Assembly (NCBI RefSeq): GCF_905404315.1
Contig: NC_066296.1
Span: forward strand, 9,362,001 to 9,426,000
Reading direction: 5' to 3'
DNA: 64,000 bases
Source: Leptidea sinapis
Taxonomy: Eukaryota > Arthropoda > Insecta > Lepidoptera > Pieridae
In this document: positions 10,403 to 20,779 of the stretch, one piece after another
Layout of the letters: each line of letters opens with the position of its first letter
How positions within the stretch are numbered: position 1 is the first letter of the stretch
Position numbers and translations under genes: made by a program
The notes under the pieces: model-generated
Databases searched by the model: none
What the model saw: the letters and a program-made list of their open reading frames with translations, nothing else
What the model was told of the DNA's origin: nothing

Positions 10403-10959
10403 TTTCGTTGATTTTATTTGATTTGTGATAAAAAAACAAATGATTTCCCGCCAATTGTTTTTTTTATTACTTAGAAGGTTGAAACGTTTAAAAAAATATA
10501 ACATTCGAAATTCAAATAGTTCCGATTAGCTAGAAGTGCAAAACATTTAGTGTGCCCCATGTATATATAGGCGTCGAATAAACATAGATAATTATGAATT
10601 CGAAAACAAATTGGTACGTGGCGGGCGAGGATCGAGCCAGAGGCTAAGTGGTGAGAGTCAACGATTTAAACTATTGCGATACCTTCAATAAATAAAATGT
10701 CAGAAATATTTTAGGTGAGAACGAAATATTTACGGCTTCAGTGATACCAGACGACATCAGCGTGCTTGTAATATTATTTAGAATTCATTACCCCGGTGTG
10801 AAAATATTCACGCTCAATTTTATGATACCTCCTTCCTAACATGTATTCTGAGTAAACGCTTTATTTTTCTTTCGATTTTTTAATTCGAGGCTTGATGTAT
10901 TTCAGAAGCACATTGTAATAACCACAGCTGACCTGACCGACGTTGAAAAGAAGAAGAAT

Positions 10960-11465
10960 ATATTATTGATAATGTACTGTATGTTCATAGGCACATAAGT
11001 GAATTTGCCAGAAACTGTCATAACCGTAATGTTAACACCAGGAACAGACATAAACTTATGATGCCTACTACTCGGCTAAGTCGAGTTAGTAAGTCTCTTG
11101 TGGGGCGATGTATATGCGTTTACAACAAGATCCCAGAAAATGTTCAAAACAAGAGTATTACGTTATTCAAAAGAATTGTTAAAAAACGTTTGTGTGGTAA
11201 AGGTTACTAAAACATAAATGACTTTCTTAATGATACCACAGATTGGGAATGGAGTGACCGCCCTCAGGCTATTAAATAATAAGTTTAATTGTACAAATTG
11301 TACAATATTACTTTGTAAACATATTTATTCGATGAAAATAAAAAGCCCGCTGAGTTTGTTGCGCCCATTCTTCTCAGGTCTGAGGCATTCATGTTGGAAT
11401 GGGTGGTAGTTTTTTTGACTTTCAATAAGTGATGTCACATCCTATTTTAATTAAAATATTTGAAT
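10960..11465 (+). pseudogene. LINE ORF2 C-terminal fragment (family C)
   Basis: Reading from about 10,983, the plus strand encodes a C-terminal tail with VNTRNRHKLMMPTTRLSRVS, VYNKIPENVQNKSITLFKR and, after one in-frame stop (GKGY-stop), NINDFLNDTTDWEWSDRP. The pattern 'NTRN..L..P..R......F.....YN..P' is the usual end of CR1/Jockey-like reverse-transcriptase ORFs. A 3' UTR follows to about 11,465. A close relative at 62,155-62,520 shares the same upstream break region (GTATGTTCATAGGCACATAA). No catalytic domain is present. Confidence 0.7.
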
Positions 11466-11589
11466 TTGTTCTGTACATAATAAATGAAATACTGTTTTTC
11501 TATGAATTTGTCAATTATATTTCATAACATCAAGAATTATTTCGTAAAAAATGCTCCCTGTTGTAAAAATCAAATTATTTCACAACTGA

Positions 11590-11815
11590 ACTCTTAAACC
11601 GTGCGTCAATAAATTATCTTATAGATAATATGTTCATACAAAACAAATATTGGAAATAAAAATAATTATGTGTTCCAATTCGAAATAAACTATCCTATCT
11701 CTCAAGATGGACTAAACTGCACTCCGTGAAGTAATCCCCGTAAAATCCGTCCATTACTTTAGAAGATCACTGGCAACAAACATCAGGACACTGGAGTTAT
11801 ATATATATAAAGATG
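11590..11815 (-). repeat. Helitron-like end, minus orientation
   Basis: Reverse complement of a repeat also found at 46,882-47,100. Shared blocks include TATATATA followed by CCAGT.CCTGATG, 'GTGCAGTTTAGTCCATCTTG' and 'TTTTGTATGAACATAT'. The opening resembles the 5' end of the longer Helitron at 53,210. No terminus with CTAG was identified, so the class is tentative. Confidence 0.4.
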
Positions 11816-12186
11816 TTGGGCTGGAGGATAGTTATATTAATAAAATTATTTTAAAAATTAAAAATATCACACCTTTTCAGCTATTGGTAGAAATAAATAT
11901 ATATATTACGTGATCATGTCATGTCATAAATAAACCTATAATAAATCTCATACATACTATAAGTGCAAACGAATATAATATATATGTAAGAAAGATTCAA
12001 AAAGTACTAACATTCATAAATATTTTTTTCCCTTTAATTAAATAAAGGGGAAAAAACGCTTAGAACAACAAGGTTATCAGCGACCAGAAACACAATTACA
12101 ATAATTATATCAAACTAAACAGATTACAAAATTTGAGGAATTGTAGAACACTACAATACATATCAGGATCACTTAACATTAATCAC

Positions 12187-12539
12187 TACAAAAATTAAAC
12201 ATTTGTTTTTCAGAAATATAACTAGCACATTCGAACAAAACATGTTTGACTGTAAATGGTGAGCTACATAGTGAGCTACATAGTGATATATCATCATATA
12301 TTTGCACTATTTCAGGCGAGATGTTTTTAAAGGTGAAACCAAATATATTTTAAAACTTAATAGAAAAGTACAATGAATATTAACACGTCTGAGAATAGGC
12401 CATACCAATGCATCCCATGTACATGTTATATCACGAAAAGCACTCCTAAGTCTTGTCTTAGATGTAGCTTACCATTTTCAGTCAAACATGTTTAAATGTG
12501 CTAGTTATATTTCTGAAAAACAAATGTTTAATTTTTGTA
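12187..12539. mobile_element. MITE at the inner boundary of the right arm
   Basis: The ends are inverted repeats of about 75 bp: TACAAAAATTAAACATTTGT at 12,187 onward, with its reverse complement ending at 12,539, and the similarity runs on through 'TTTTTCAGAAATATAACTAG'. The interior has a small tandem GAGCTACATAGT repeat and no coding. Its outer right end lies exactly next to the first base of the right palindrome arm (12,540). No clear target duplication was seen. Confidence 0.65.
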
Positions 12540-14438
12540 ATCAATTATTCCGACGGGTGTTCCATTTTTGCGAAGATTAATTCAGAAACATGAATTTGAG
12601 AATCCTGAGCGGCACTGCATTGTAATGGGTAGGGCGTATCAATTACCATCAGCTGAACGTCCTGCTCGTCTCGTCCCTTATTTTCATAAAAAAAAGTAAA
12701 AACAGCTATAGCTAAAATGCCTTATTTTATAACACAAACAGACATTGAATTAAAGTATTTGAATATAACGAATGAGAAAGGATTGTTGATAATTAGATCG
12801 TAGTTACTTAAAGTAAAACCACTTTCGAAGTAAATTAAAACGAAAATTATATTAACAGTACAAGGATCACTAGTTTCACTTTGGCAAATTCTGTGAATCA
12901 AAACAACAGAAGCTAATTAAATACAGATAGAAATTCAATCTTTGCAGACAAATCAATCAACAAAATAAAATTCAATTATTCAAGCTATAAAGCTTCGGCT
13001 GAGTGGAAAAGTGAACAAAAACACTTGACGCAGAAAATGTTAAATAAAGCTATAAATTGATTAAAGGTCTTTCTATTCTCTCATTTGTCTCAACCCATAG
13101 AGCACAATAAATAGTCTGTCTAATCAAATTAAGTGAACGTGTGATGATCCTCTTAGATTTAGATAAAAAAAGAGGCTTTTTTATGGAAAAGGAGGATAGA
13201 CGAGCGTACGGGTGGTGTTAAGTGATCACCGCCGCCCACATTCTCTTGCAACACCAGAGAAATCACAGGAGTGTTGACGGCCTTTAAGGAAGGATAGATT
13301 TGCTGATAGACAACCGATGAAACAAGGCCACTTTTGTTACTCTAGTGTTCGTGACAAGCTACGTCTTAGCCCACGTTCAGGTGACAAGCGCTCAACGTGC
13401 GTTTTGATAACGCGCGCTTACAACTACATACATTTTATTCAGGCCGTACATATTCTAACGCGCGTTGAATGCTGCCCTAGCGCTCGATCATTTGTTTTCT
13501 ATGTTTCCGTTCAGATGAGCGCGCGCTTTTGACGTGGATAGACGTATTTTAGAAATAAATTATTTGTCACAAGAGCAGCGTGATCAAACTTCTGTTGAAG
13601 GCTTTCTATATCATGATTTTAAATCACAGCAATATAGTGTGCCAAATAATTTAGCACATTATGGTCATACTACAGCAATGGGGTTCTTCATCGCCAGTAA
13701 CACACACTCCATAGTCAGTAACACAAACGGAGGAGACGAGAGAGAGAATGAATCGAAGGGGAAACTAAAACATGGCGGTGCGAATTAAACGCCTGACAAA
13801 CGCGTACCATGTGAACTCTATACAAAAATTCAACGCACGTTCAACGAGCGTTGAGCGCTTATCATCTGAACGTGGCCTCGCGATTTGTATGTCACTTTGT
13901 GTTAGTGTGCGTACATTGCTCAAAATAGACGTTCATTGTCAACTCTAATTTACTTCGACTTTTTACAGCTGTCACAGTCTATCTACACGTATATATGATA
14001 TAAGATGAGCCTGTAGAAGTAATAATTATTGGTTAACGTATTTAATGTATACAGTCCACTCAATTGTTACCAGATACAAATAGTCTTAGCGCGTGTGTAG
14101 GAAAATATATTATGATATTAAAAATGAAAATATGTTATGGCGAAACAATAGACAGACATACACCTGGGGTTCCAGGAAGAGATAGTCTGCAGCTGGGGGC
14201 CCCCGCTAATCCTCTAGGAACCCCTGGTGCTAAAGTGGGTGTTACTGTCCTCTCGACGTTTGTAGAATAAATTGTTAATTGAGTTACAACGAGAACTTTG
14301 ATGCGATGGGATTAGGTCGTTGGCCATTGATGAATTATTATTTTAATTGTTATGCGTATTGTATATTGCATGCGAACTCTGTTCGGTGCTCGGTGACAAT
14401 TTTGTTATAACTTGCGCGAGAGTCAACTGGCCTTAGAT

Positions 14439-14747
14439 TTTTTTTTTATGTAAATAAGGGACAAGACGAGCAGGACGTTCAGCTGATGGTAATTGATACG
14501 CCCTGCCCATTACAATGCAGTGCCGCTCAGGATTCTTGAAAAACCCCAAAAATTATGAGCGGCACTACAACTGCGCCTGTCACCTTGAGACAAGATATTA
14601 AGTCTCATTTGCCCAGTAATTTCACTAGCTACGGCGCCCTTCAAACCGAAACACAGTAATTCTTACACATTACTGCTTCACGGCAGAAATAGGCGCCGTT
14701 GTGGTACCCATAATGTAGCCGGCATCCTGTGCAAAGGAGCCTCCCAC
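14439..14747 (-). mobile_element. S1 SINE specific to the right arm
   Basis: A full-length S1 copy of 309 bp, antisense, bounded by AGAT at 14,435-14,438 and 14,748-14,751. The left arm at about 4,682-4,692 has the single-copy target (rc CCTTAGATTAGCC), so the boundaries are directly visible. This gives S1 the structure: 5' start near GTGGGAGGCTCC, conserved hairpin in the middle, 3' A-tail after CAT. The short 4-bp duplication is unusual for LINE-driven retroposition. Confidence 0.88.
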
Positions 14748-15774
14748 AGATTAGCCAATCAGATATAAATGCGTCTGTTGTCTATGGGTATCTCTCTATT
14801 TTTAACAGGAAGTATCAGCACTATAGTTTGCCATAACAAAAAATTACAACAAAGAGAATGTACAATTGCGGCGCGAATATATTATTACGACTCATTAAAA
14901 AAATCTCAGCGAGCAAAGTGAACCTAAGCCACAAAACATAGTCTGAAGTGGTCTGGCCGCAAACATTTTTACAACATAAAAACATCTCATTTTGATACTT
15001 TTGAATTTAAATTTAGAACGATACTATGGAATTTAAAAATTTCGATTCAAATTCATTGACCGCTACTTCGAACTTCTTAAATATTAAATCACAATAACGG
15101 AATGCTGTACAGCCTACCGAAACTCTCTAAAAAAAAGCGATTAACTCGATTGTATGAAACGTGCAGTCATTGATAGATTGACAGATGACGGATATAATCT
15201 TGTAAAAAACGGAAATCCACTACGTTTTAAAAGCACCTGTTTGCTTTTAAACTTAGCCGGATTATACTTCGTGGCCATTCGCCATACTGTCATTACTACT
15301 ATTTCAAACTTATGTCATTATAATATTGTTTATCCACGTCAGCTTATTTCAGTTTAAGTAGTTGAAAGAATTTGTATGTATCTTTAAATATAATTAATAG
15401 TTAAATTTCCAATTATAAAATATAAAAATATTACAAAAAAATAGAATAGACAACAAAAGAGACATTCCAATTTTAAATTTTCTGCCGAACCCAGATTTCA
15501 TAACTAAAGTGAAAATAACACAAATAAAGTGGATAGTTTAAGTTTAGTACAGCATTCACAAGCAAAATATAGGCAGTTGCACAATAAGAAATCAAAATTC
15601 AAAGTGATTCGTTTTGAATTAATCTAATAGTAAATATTGAGGTTCTTCATCAATCTGAGCAGATATTGCAATCCCGATACGAATAATTTTGATGAGTTGA
15701 ATCCAGGAGCCAAGTAAAGCCACTGAATATTTATCAAATATTGTGGCAGAATACAGTTCCTGGTTCAGTTAGTA

Positions 15775-16422
15775 CCAGAGGGAGACTCCTTTGCACAGGA
15801 TGCCGGCTAGGTTATGGGAACCACAATGGCGCCTATTGCTGCCGTGAAGAAGTAGTGTGTAATCATTATTTTGTTTCGGTCTGAAGGGTGCCGCAAGCCA
15901 GTAAAATTACCGGGCAAATGAGACTTAACATCTTATGTCTCACTAGCTGACCCGGCAAACGTTGTTTTGCCGTATAAAGTATAATTCACGCCATAGTCTT
16001 ATAAGTAATAAAATATTGCCTATACATCATTTTGTTCTATTGTCAATAGTTTTTGCAGCGCACGCAAAAATAGGTTTTCGATTTTACACCTTGTGTTACA
16101 AAATAGCAATTTTAACAATAAAAATAACATAACATTAAAAACATAGCCTATAGCCTTCCTCGATAAATGAACTACCCAACACTGAAAGAATCATTCAAAT
16201 CGGACCAGTAGTACCAGAGATTAGCGCGTTCAAACAAACAAACACTGCTGCTTTATAATATTAGTATAGATTTGCTCTGTACGACTGACTGTGACGAATG
16301 CAATTGTAGTGCCGCTGATAATTTTTGAGTTTCTTAAGAATCCTGAGCGACACTGCATTGTAATGGGCAGGGAGAATCATTTACTATCAGTAAATTCTTA
16401 ATTCGAAATCATTTTAAAAAAA
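15775..16422 (+). mobile_element. S1 SINE split by Helitron (mirror copy)
   Basis: Mirror of 2,770-3,433: S1 in sense orientation from CCAGAGGGAGACTCC to an A-rich end, interrupted at 15,943-16,270. It carries the same truncated and altered 3' portion as the left-arm copy. Confidence 0.8.
15943..16270 (-). mobile_element. Short Helitron (mirror copy)
   Basis: Mirror of 2,923-3,266 with a few indels in the A/T runs. On the minus strand it starts TCTATACTAATATTATAAAG and ends CTAG. It is absent from the sister duplicate at 17,347-17,658, which preserves the target. Confidence 0.8.
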
Positions 16423-16597
16423 CCCCGATATAACGTTATTCTCAGAATAGATTATTGAACGTAGAGATATCTATTATTTATCAGTTGCTCGATCCGGTTC
16501 GTGGTTCTACCACCAATACTAGTATTAGTACCAGAGCCACGTTCGTTATCTAGCAGGTGACAACTGACAGCGGAAGCAGACACCTTCGGAGCTAAAC

Positions 16598-16828
16598 ATG
16601 TGTAGATATAAATATTATAACACTAGAAATAAGGGATTGATTGTAACTAATTCTAGTAGGCTTCATAAGATACATAATAGCTTTAATGGTAAATGTATAC
16701 ACTTTTATAATAAAGTCCCAGCCACTGTTCAGGCATTATCTATAAATAAATTGAAATGTTTTATTAAAAAATGGCTCTGTCGTAAATCCTCCTACTCCAC
16801 AGCTGAATATCTAAGTGATCCGTTATAG
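16598..16828 (+). pseudogene. LINE ORF2 C-terminal fragment
   Basis: A 76-codon frame with YNTRNKGLIVTNSSRLHKIH, FYNKVPATVQALSINKLKCF and KKWLCRKSSYSTAEYLSD matches the usual C-terminal tail of CR1/Jockey-like reverse-transcriptase ORFs. The ATG at 16,598 is not a real start; the sequence upstream belongs to the duplicated block. An AT-rich 3' UTR-like stretch follows to about 16,980. It exists only in the right arm, between the two direct repeats. Confidence 0.65.
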
Positions 16829-17346
16829 GTGTTACACATATTTCTAAAACTTAGACACAAACACAAGTCTTGAATAAAATAGAATGCATAATAAAAATCG
16901 GAATATTTACAAATTGAATTAAACGTAAATGAATAAGAAATCAATAATTAAAACAAGCATCATTTCACAATTATATAAAACAGACTTAAATTATAAACAG
17001 TATTGTTTATCCACGTCAGCGTATTTCAGTTTCAGTAGTTAAAATAATTTGTATGTATCTTTAAATATACTTAATAGTTAACTTTCCAAATTTAAAATAT
17101 AAAAATATAACGAAAAAATAGAATAGACTACAAAAGGGATATTATAATTTTAAATTTTCTGCCGAACCCAGATTTTATAACTAAAGTGAAAATAACACAA
17201 ATAAAGTGGATAAACTATCCACTATCAATCCCAGAACGAATAATTTTGACGAGCTGAATCCAAGAGCATTAGTAAAGTCACTGAATATTGATCAAATTGT
17301 GTGTCAGAATACAGATCCTAATTGTTAATTTTGATTTAGTTCATAC

Positions 17347-17658
17347 CAGTGGGAGGCTCCTTTTCACACGATACCATCTAGGTTATGGATACCACAACGG
17401 CGCCTATTTCTGCCGTGAAGCAGTCATGTGTAAGCAATATTTTATTTCGGTCTGATGTGTGCCGTAGCTAGTAAAATTACAGGGCAAATGAGACTCAACA
17501 TCTTATGTCTCAAGGTGACGAGCGCAATTGTAGTGCCACTCAGAATTTTTGGGTTTCTCAAGAATCCTGAGTGGCTCCGCATTGTAATGGGCAGGGCGTA
17601 TCAATTACCATCAGCTGAACGTCCTGCTCGTCTCGTCCCTTATTGTCATAAAAAAAAA
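17347..17658 (+). mobile_element. S1 SINE without the Helitron
   Basis: Uninterrupted S1 copy from CCAGTGGGAGGCTCC to a run of A residues (CATAAAAAAAA). In the hairpin, both arms carry matching changes (CCACTCAG and CTGAGTGG in place of CCGCTCAG and CTGAGCGG), so pairing is kept. Confidence 0.85.
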
Positions 17659-17849
17659 CCAATATAAAATTATTCTAAGTACAGATTAGCGAACGTAGTA
17701 CGTAGAACCACGTTCGTTATCTAGCAGGTGACAACTGACAGCGGAAGCAGACACCTTCGGAGCTAAACATGTGTAGATATAAATATTATAACACTAGTAA
17801 TAAGGGATTGATTGAAATTTCAATTCATCATTGGTAGCTATTTAATTCC

Positions 17850-18410
17850 TATGATAATAATAATAATAAACCTTTATTTTTAATACGCTTAAAAAGCGCC
17901 TCCACAGTAAAACACTCAGTATGTGCTACTGTTAGTCCATTATCCCTAGGGCTGTTACATTGTGACCATGAGTATGTTTACTCTAACAAAAAATTTTGTT
18001 ACCCTGTTGCTATAATAATTAAAAATGAATGGTCTGACTGTGATCACAACTAAAGGTGAGCAAAAATAGCCGTCTCAAATTTGCCCCCTCCAGAATTCGC
18101 GGGGCAGCATGGGCAACCACTATTAGGTACAGATCCTAATTGTGGACGCCCAGGGACGGATTCTCCAGGGCTGCATAGCTTGGTACCGTCCTGGAGTAGT
18201 CTATTTTTAGTCCGTGCTGCCATTTGTATTGAGGAGTGTGCAGTTGTGGAGGGGGGGTGTTGGCCTCCGGATACCCCACTCACCGGACGAAACACAGCGG
18301 AATAGCCGCTGTTTCACGCCGGTTTCTAGTGGGGGAGTGTTATTTCTCCGGGCGTGCCGGCCCAATTCGGTTGTGTCCGTGAGGACCCAACATGGCACTA
18401 CCACTCCTAT
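17850..18410 (-). mobile_element. LINE-derived element (mirror of 1,935-2,510)
   Basis: Reverse-complement partner of the left-arm block, with the (TAA)n end at about 17,852-17,870 and the GC-rich 5' module at 18,265-18,390. The minus frame 18,050-18,295 matches the left-arm frame at nearly all residues, as expected for a duplicated block. Confidence 0.55.
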
Positions 18411-19189
18411 ATATCCTTATTTGGTAACAAGGCAGTTTAATGTAATATATTAATGTATCTGTTAATTATTCCTAAAGTTAATTATTATTAAGTATTATTT
18501 CAATCGCGCGTTAAGATTACACGTTGCCACTTTCTTCTAATATTTTTCGTATTCGTATTAATTAATAATTATTCACAGCTATTTTGTGCATAATACCTAT
18601 GACTCACCGCTTCATAAGAAAAACCTTTATAATTATTTTATAGTACCTACTACCTACCACTTTAATAATCTAAGGTACCTACTGAATAATATTTTTTTTA
18701 TGATATTTATCTCTACTATATTGAATGAATGAATGAAAACTTTATTAATAACAAACACAAACCACACAGAATAATACAACTAAAAAAGACTTAGAGGTAA
18801 AAAAATGATTAAAAACTTATAGCATAAAAAAATACAAATGATAAAAAAAGTAAATGTATGCATAATATTATAGTGATTATTATAATTTAAAAGTACTGTG
18901 TAGCAGTTATTGTTATCTAAAGGAAATGACTCAGCGTCATGCTGCATTGGAATAATACCAACACAGCGCTGATTTTCAGAGGATTGAATATTCTGATATT
19001 ATTTGTATAATAACTATTACTTAATACGTAACTATAATAACTTTAACTATGAAAGTATTATAAGGTTGACACTTTAATTCAGTGATTCACCAATGTTTGA
19101 CTTCCGTTGTGGAGGGATGTACTTGAATTAGGGTATTGTTTATGGAGAACCGCATCCCGCAGGCAACAGGTTCTCGCTTCAAAAATAAT

Positions 19190-19593
19190 CAGGATGTAGT
19201 AATCCCAGGACACGCCGCGTCGCAATAATAATCTACGCCATATTAACAAATGCGGAAAAAAATTTAATAGCGCGTTGCTGTTACTGTATGTAAATATACA
19301 CAGCGCCATCTAGTTGGTATCCGGTTAAACAAGCACGGGAAGTCCCCCTCAATTTATTTGTACTATTATAGCTCCTTGGCCTGTCGTAATCAATTATTTA
19401 TTATCATTAAAACACACAAATTGCAATCATTTAATAAGCTTTTTTTGTAGCTGCTGACCTACAACTGATAAACTTTATTTATTCAATATCATTACCATCA
19501 GCGCCGTGTCGTAAACCGTAAGAACAAAACTATTGAAGCGAATGCTTTCCGAAGCGAGTATTATTTTAAACAACTTTAGTGGTAAATTCACTC
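19190..19593. other. ~404-bp segment present only in the right arm
   Basis: AATAAT occurs at 19,184-19,189 and again at 19,594-19,599, and the left arm near 1,150-1,185 reads straight across with a single copy. No terminal inverted repeat, A-tail or coding is evident. It is either an insertion of an unrecognised element or a deletion in the left arm; the flanking direct repeat favours insertion. Confidence 0.6.
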
Positions 19594-20779
19594 AATAATA
19601 TAATATTCCTTGTATTATAATATGTACTAGGAATATTATACTAGTATTATTATTATAGTATACTCTAAAATGTTAAAAGAGAATCAGTTATCAAGTTTAG
19701 TGGCCACATCAATTACACGTGAAGCTGACACAAAAAAAAGTTGGATCGCCTATTTTTGTAATCACTACATAATATCCCCCGCCTCGTCTGTATTATGTCC
19801 ATCTGTTCAAGATAAATTAATAATAAACTCCTGAACCGATTTTGATGTGGTTTTCCTTAAGAGACAGAGTGTTGATTTAAGACGAATCATAAATAAATCA
19901 TACCATAAATCCTTTATTTTGCCAGAAAACATGTAACAATGGGTGTAAAATATTTAAGGGGCTCACCACGTCGTTTATGACCACATAAGTTTCCCGCCGC
20001 GTCAGTGTCATTCTGTCAACTTCCAGGACACTCAGTGCGCGAAATTTAATTGAAAAATTACTAACTGTGCAGTGAAAGGGTGACACAAAGCGTCTCATAA
20101 TAAAAAATATGATAAGAAAATCACATTTCACACCTAAATACTATTTCACAACTTTTAATTTAAGCTAATACATTCGTCAAAACAGCAAAATATTTTGTAA
20201 ACATAACAGACGCCATCAAAAAAATATGTTGCCAGCTATAAACGTATTATATACCCCGAGTTCCTCCGCTGGGATAGTTTTTTTTGTATTTATTGATAGA
20301 TATTGAATGGAGGCTATAATGTACTACGCCACATGATGCTATAAGTATTCAAAGTCAAAGTCAAAAAATGTTAATTCAATTAGGCTTAAACTAATCGCTT
20401 TGAAGAGTCACTATAAATATTTCTTTTAAATTACTGAATTTACCATTATGTTTGGAAAAAGTTGTGATCGTGAGAACATTAACCCTAGAATGGTCGCGCG
20501 GATGAAATATGTCATCCATGCTAATTAATTTTTCGTTTTTATATGGGAACAACTATCTGGCGCTGAGTTTAGTAATGCCTTTGATACGCTTCGTGATATC
20601 AGTAACATCCATATGCTGGAGTGGCTTGGATGAGTCAGGAGTAGTTCGAAATTGTGGGTGGAGGACGCATGTCATCCGCGCGACTGTTGACGTCAGTATT
20701 TTTTCCTACATGTAAACGATATTATTCTTGTTCTATATTATATTTATAGCATCATTAGTAATAAATGGTATTCAATTTA

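Larger units (their letters stand above)
9081..12539. other. Spacer between palindrome arms
   Basis: Unique sequence of 3.46 kb between the two arms. It contains a dispersed repeat (9,197-9,590), a decayed mariner (9,935-10,402), a LINE C-terminal fragment (10,960-11,465), a Helitron-like end (11,590-11,815) and a MITE (12,187-12,539). The stretches 10,420-10,950 and 11,820-12,186 show nothing I can identify. No host exon was recognised. Confidence 0.85.
15328..17815. repeat. Diverged internal direct duplication, right arm only
   Basis: Two direct copies, about 15,328-16,643 and 17,003-17,815, begin with 'TGTTTATCCACGTCAGC' and end with 'TGTGTAGATATAAATATTATAACACTAG'. Copy 1 contains an S1 SINE split by a Helitron; copy 2 contains the same SINE without the Helitron. 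Between them lies a LINE tail (16,598-16,980). The left arm has one hybrid unit: copy-1 sequence on one side and copy-2 flank on the other (2,530-2,690). This is what a deletion between the shared ~110 bp (16,534-16,643 and 17,705-17,814) would leave. Confidence 0.8.
12540..20779 (-). repeat. Right arm of giant inverted repeat
   Basis: Reverse complement of 1-9,080. It lacks the two left-arm insertions (4,294-4,543 and 5,086-7,573). It has its own SINE at 14,439-14,747, a segment of about 404 bp at 19,190-19,593, and an extra 1.17 kb at about 16,640-17,810 that belongs to an internal direct duplication. The reciprocal differences argue against an assembly foldback artefact, which would give identical arms. 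Confidence 0.97.

Noticed and set aside
1..20779. Palindrome as an assembly foldback artefact
   Set aside because: The arms differ by about 3 percent and have different insertions with target duplications and matching empty sites; an artefact would be near identical.
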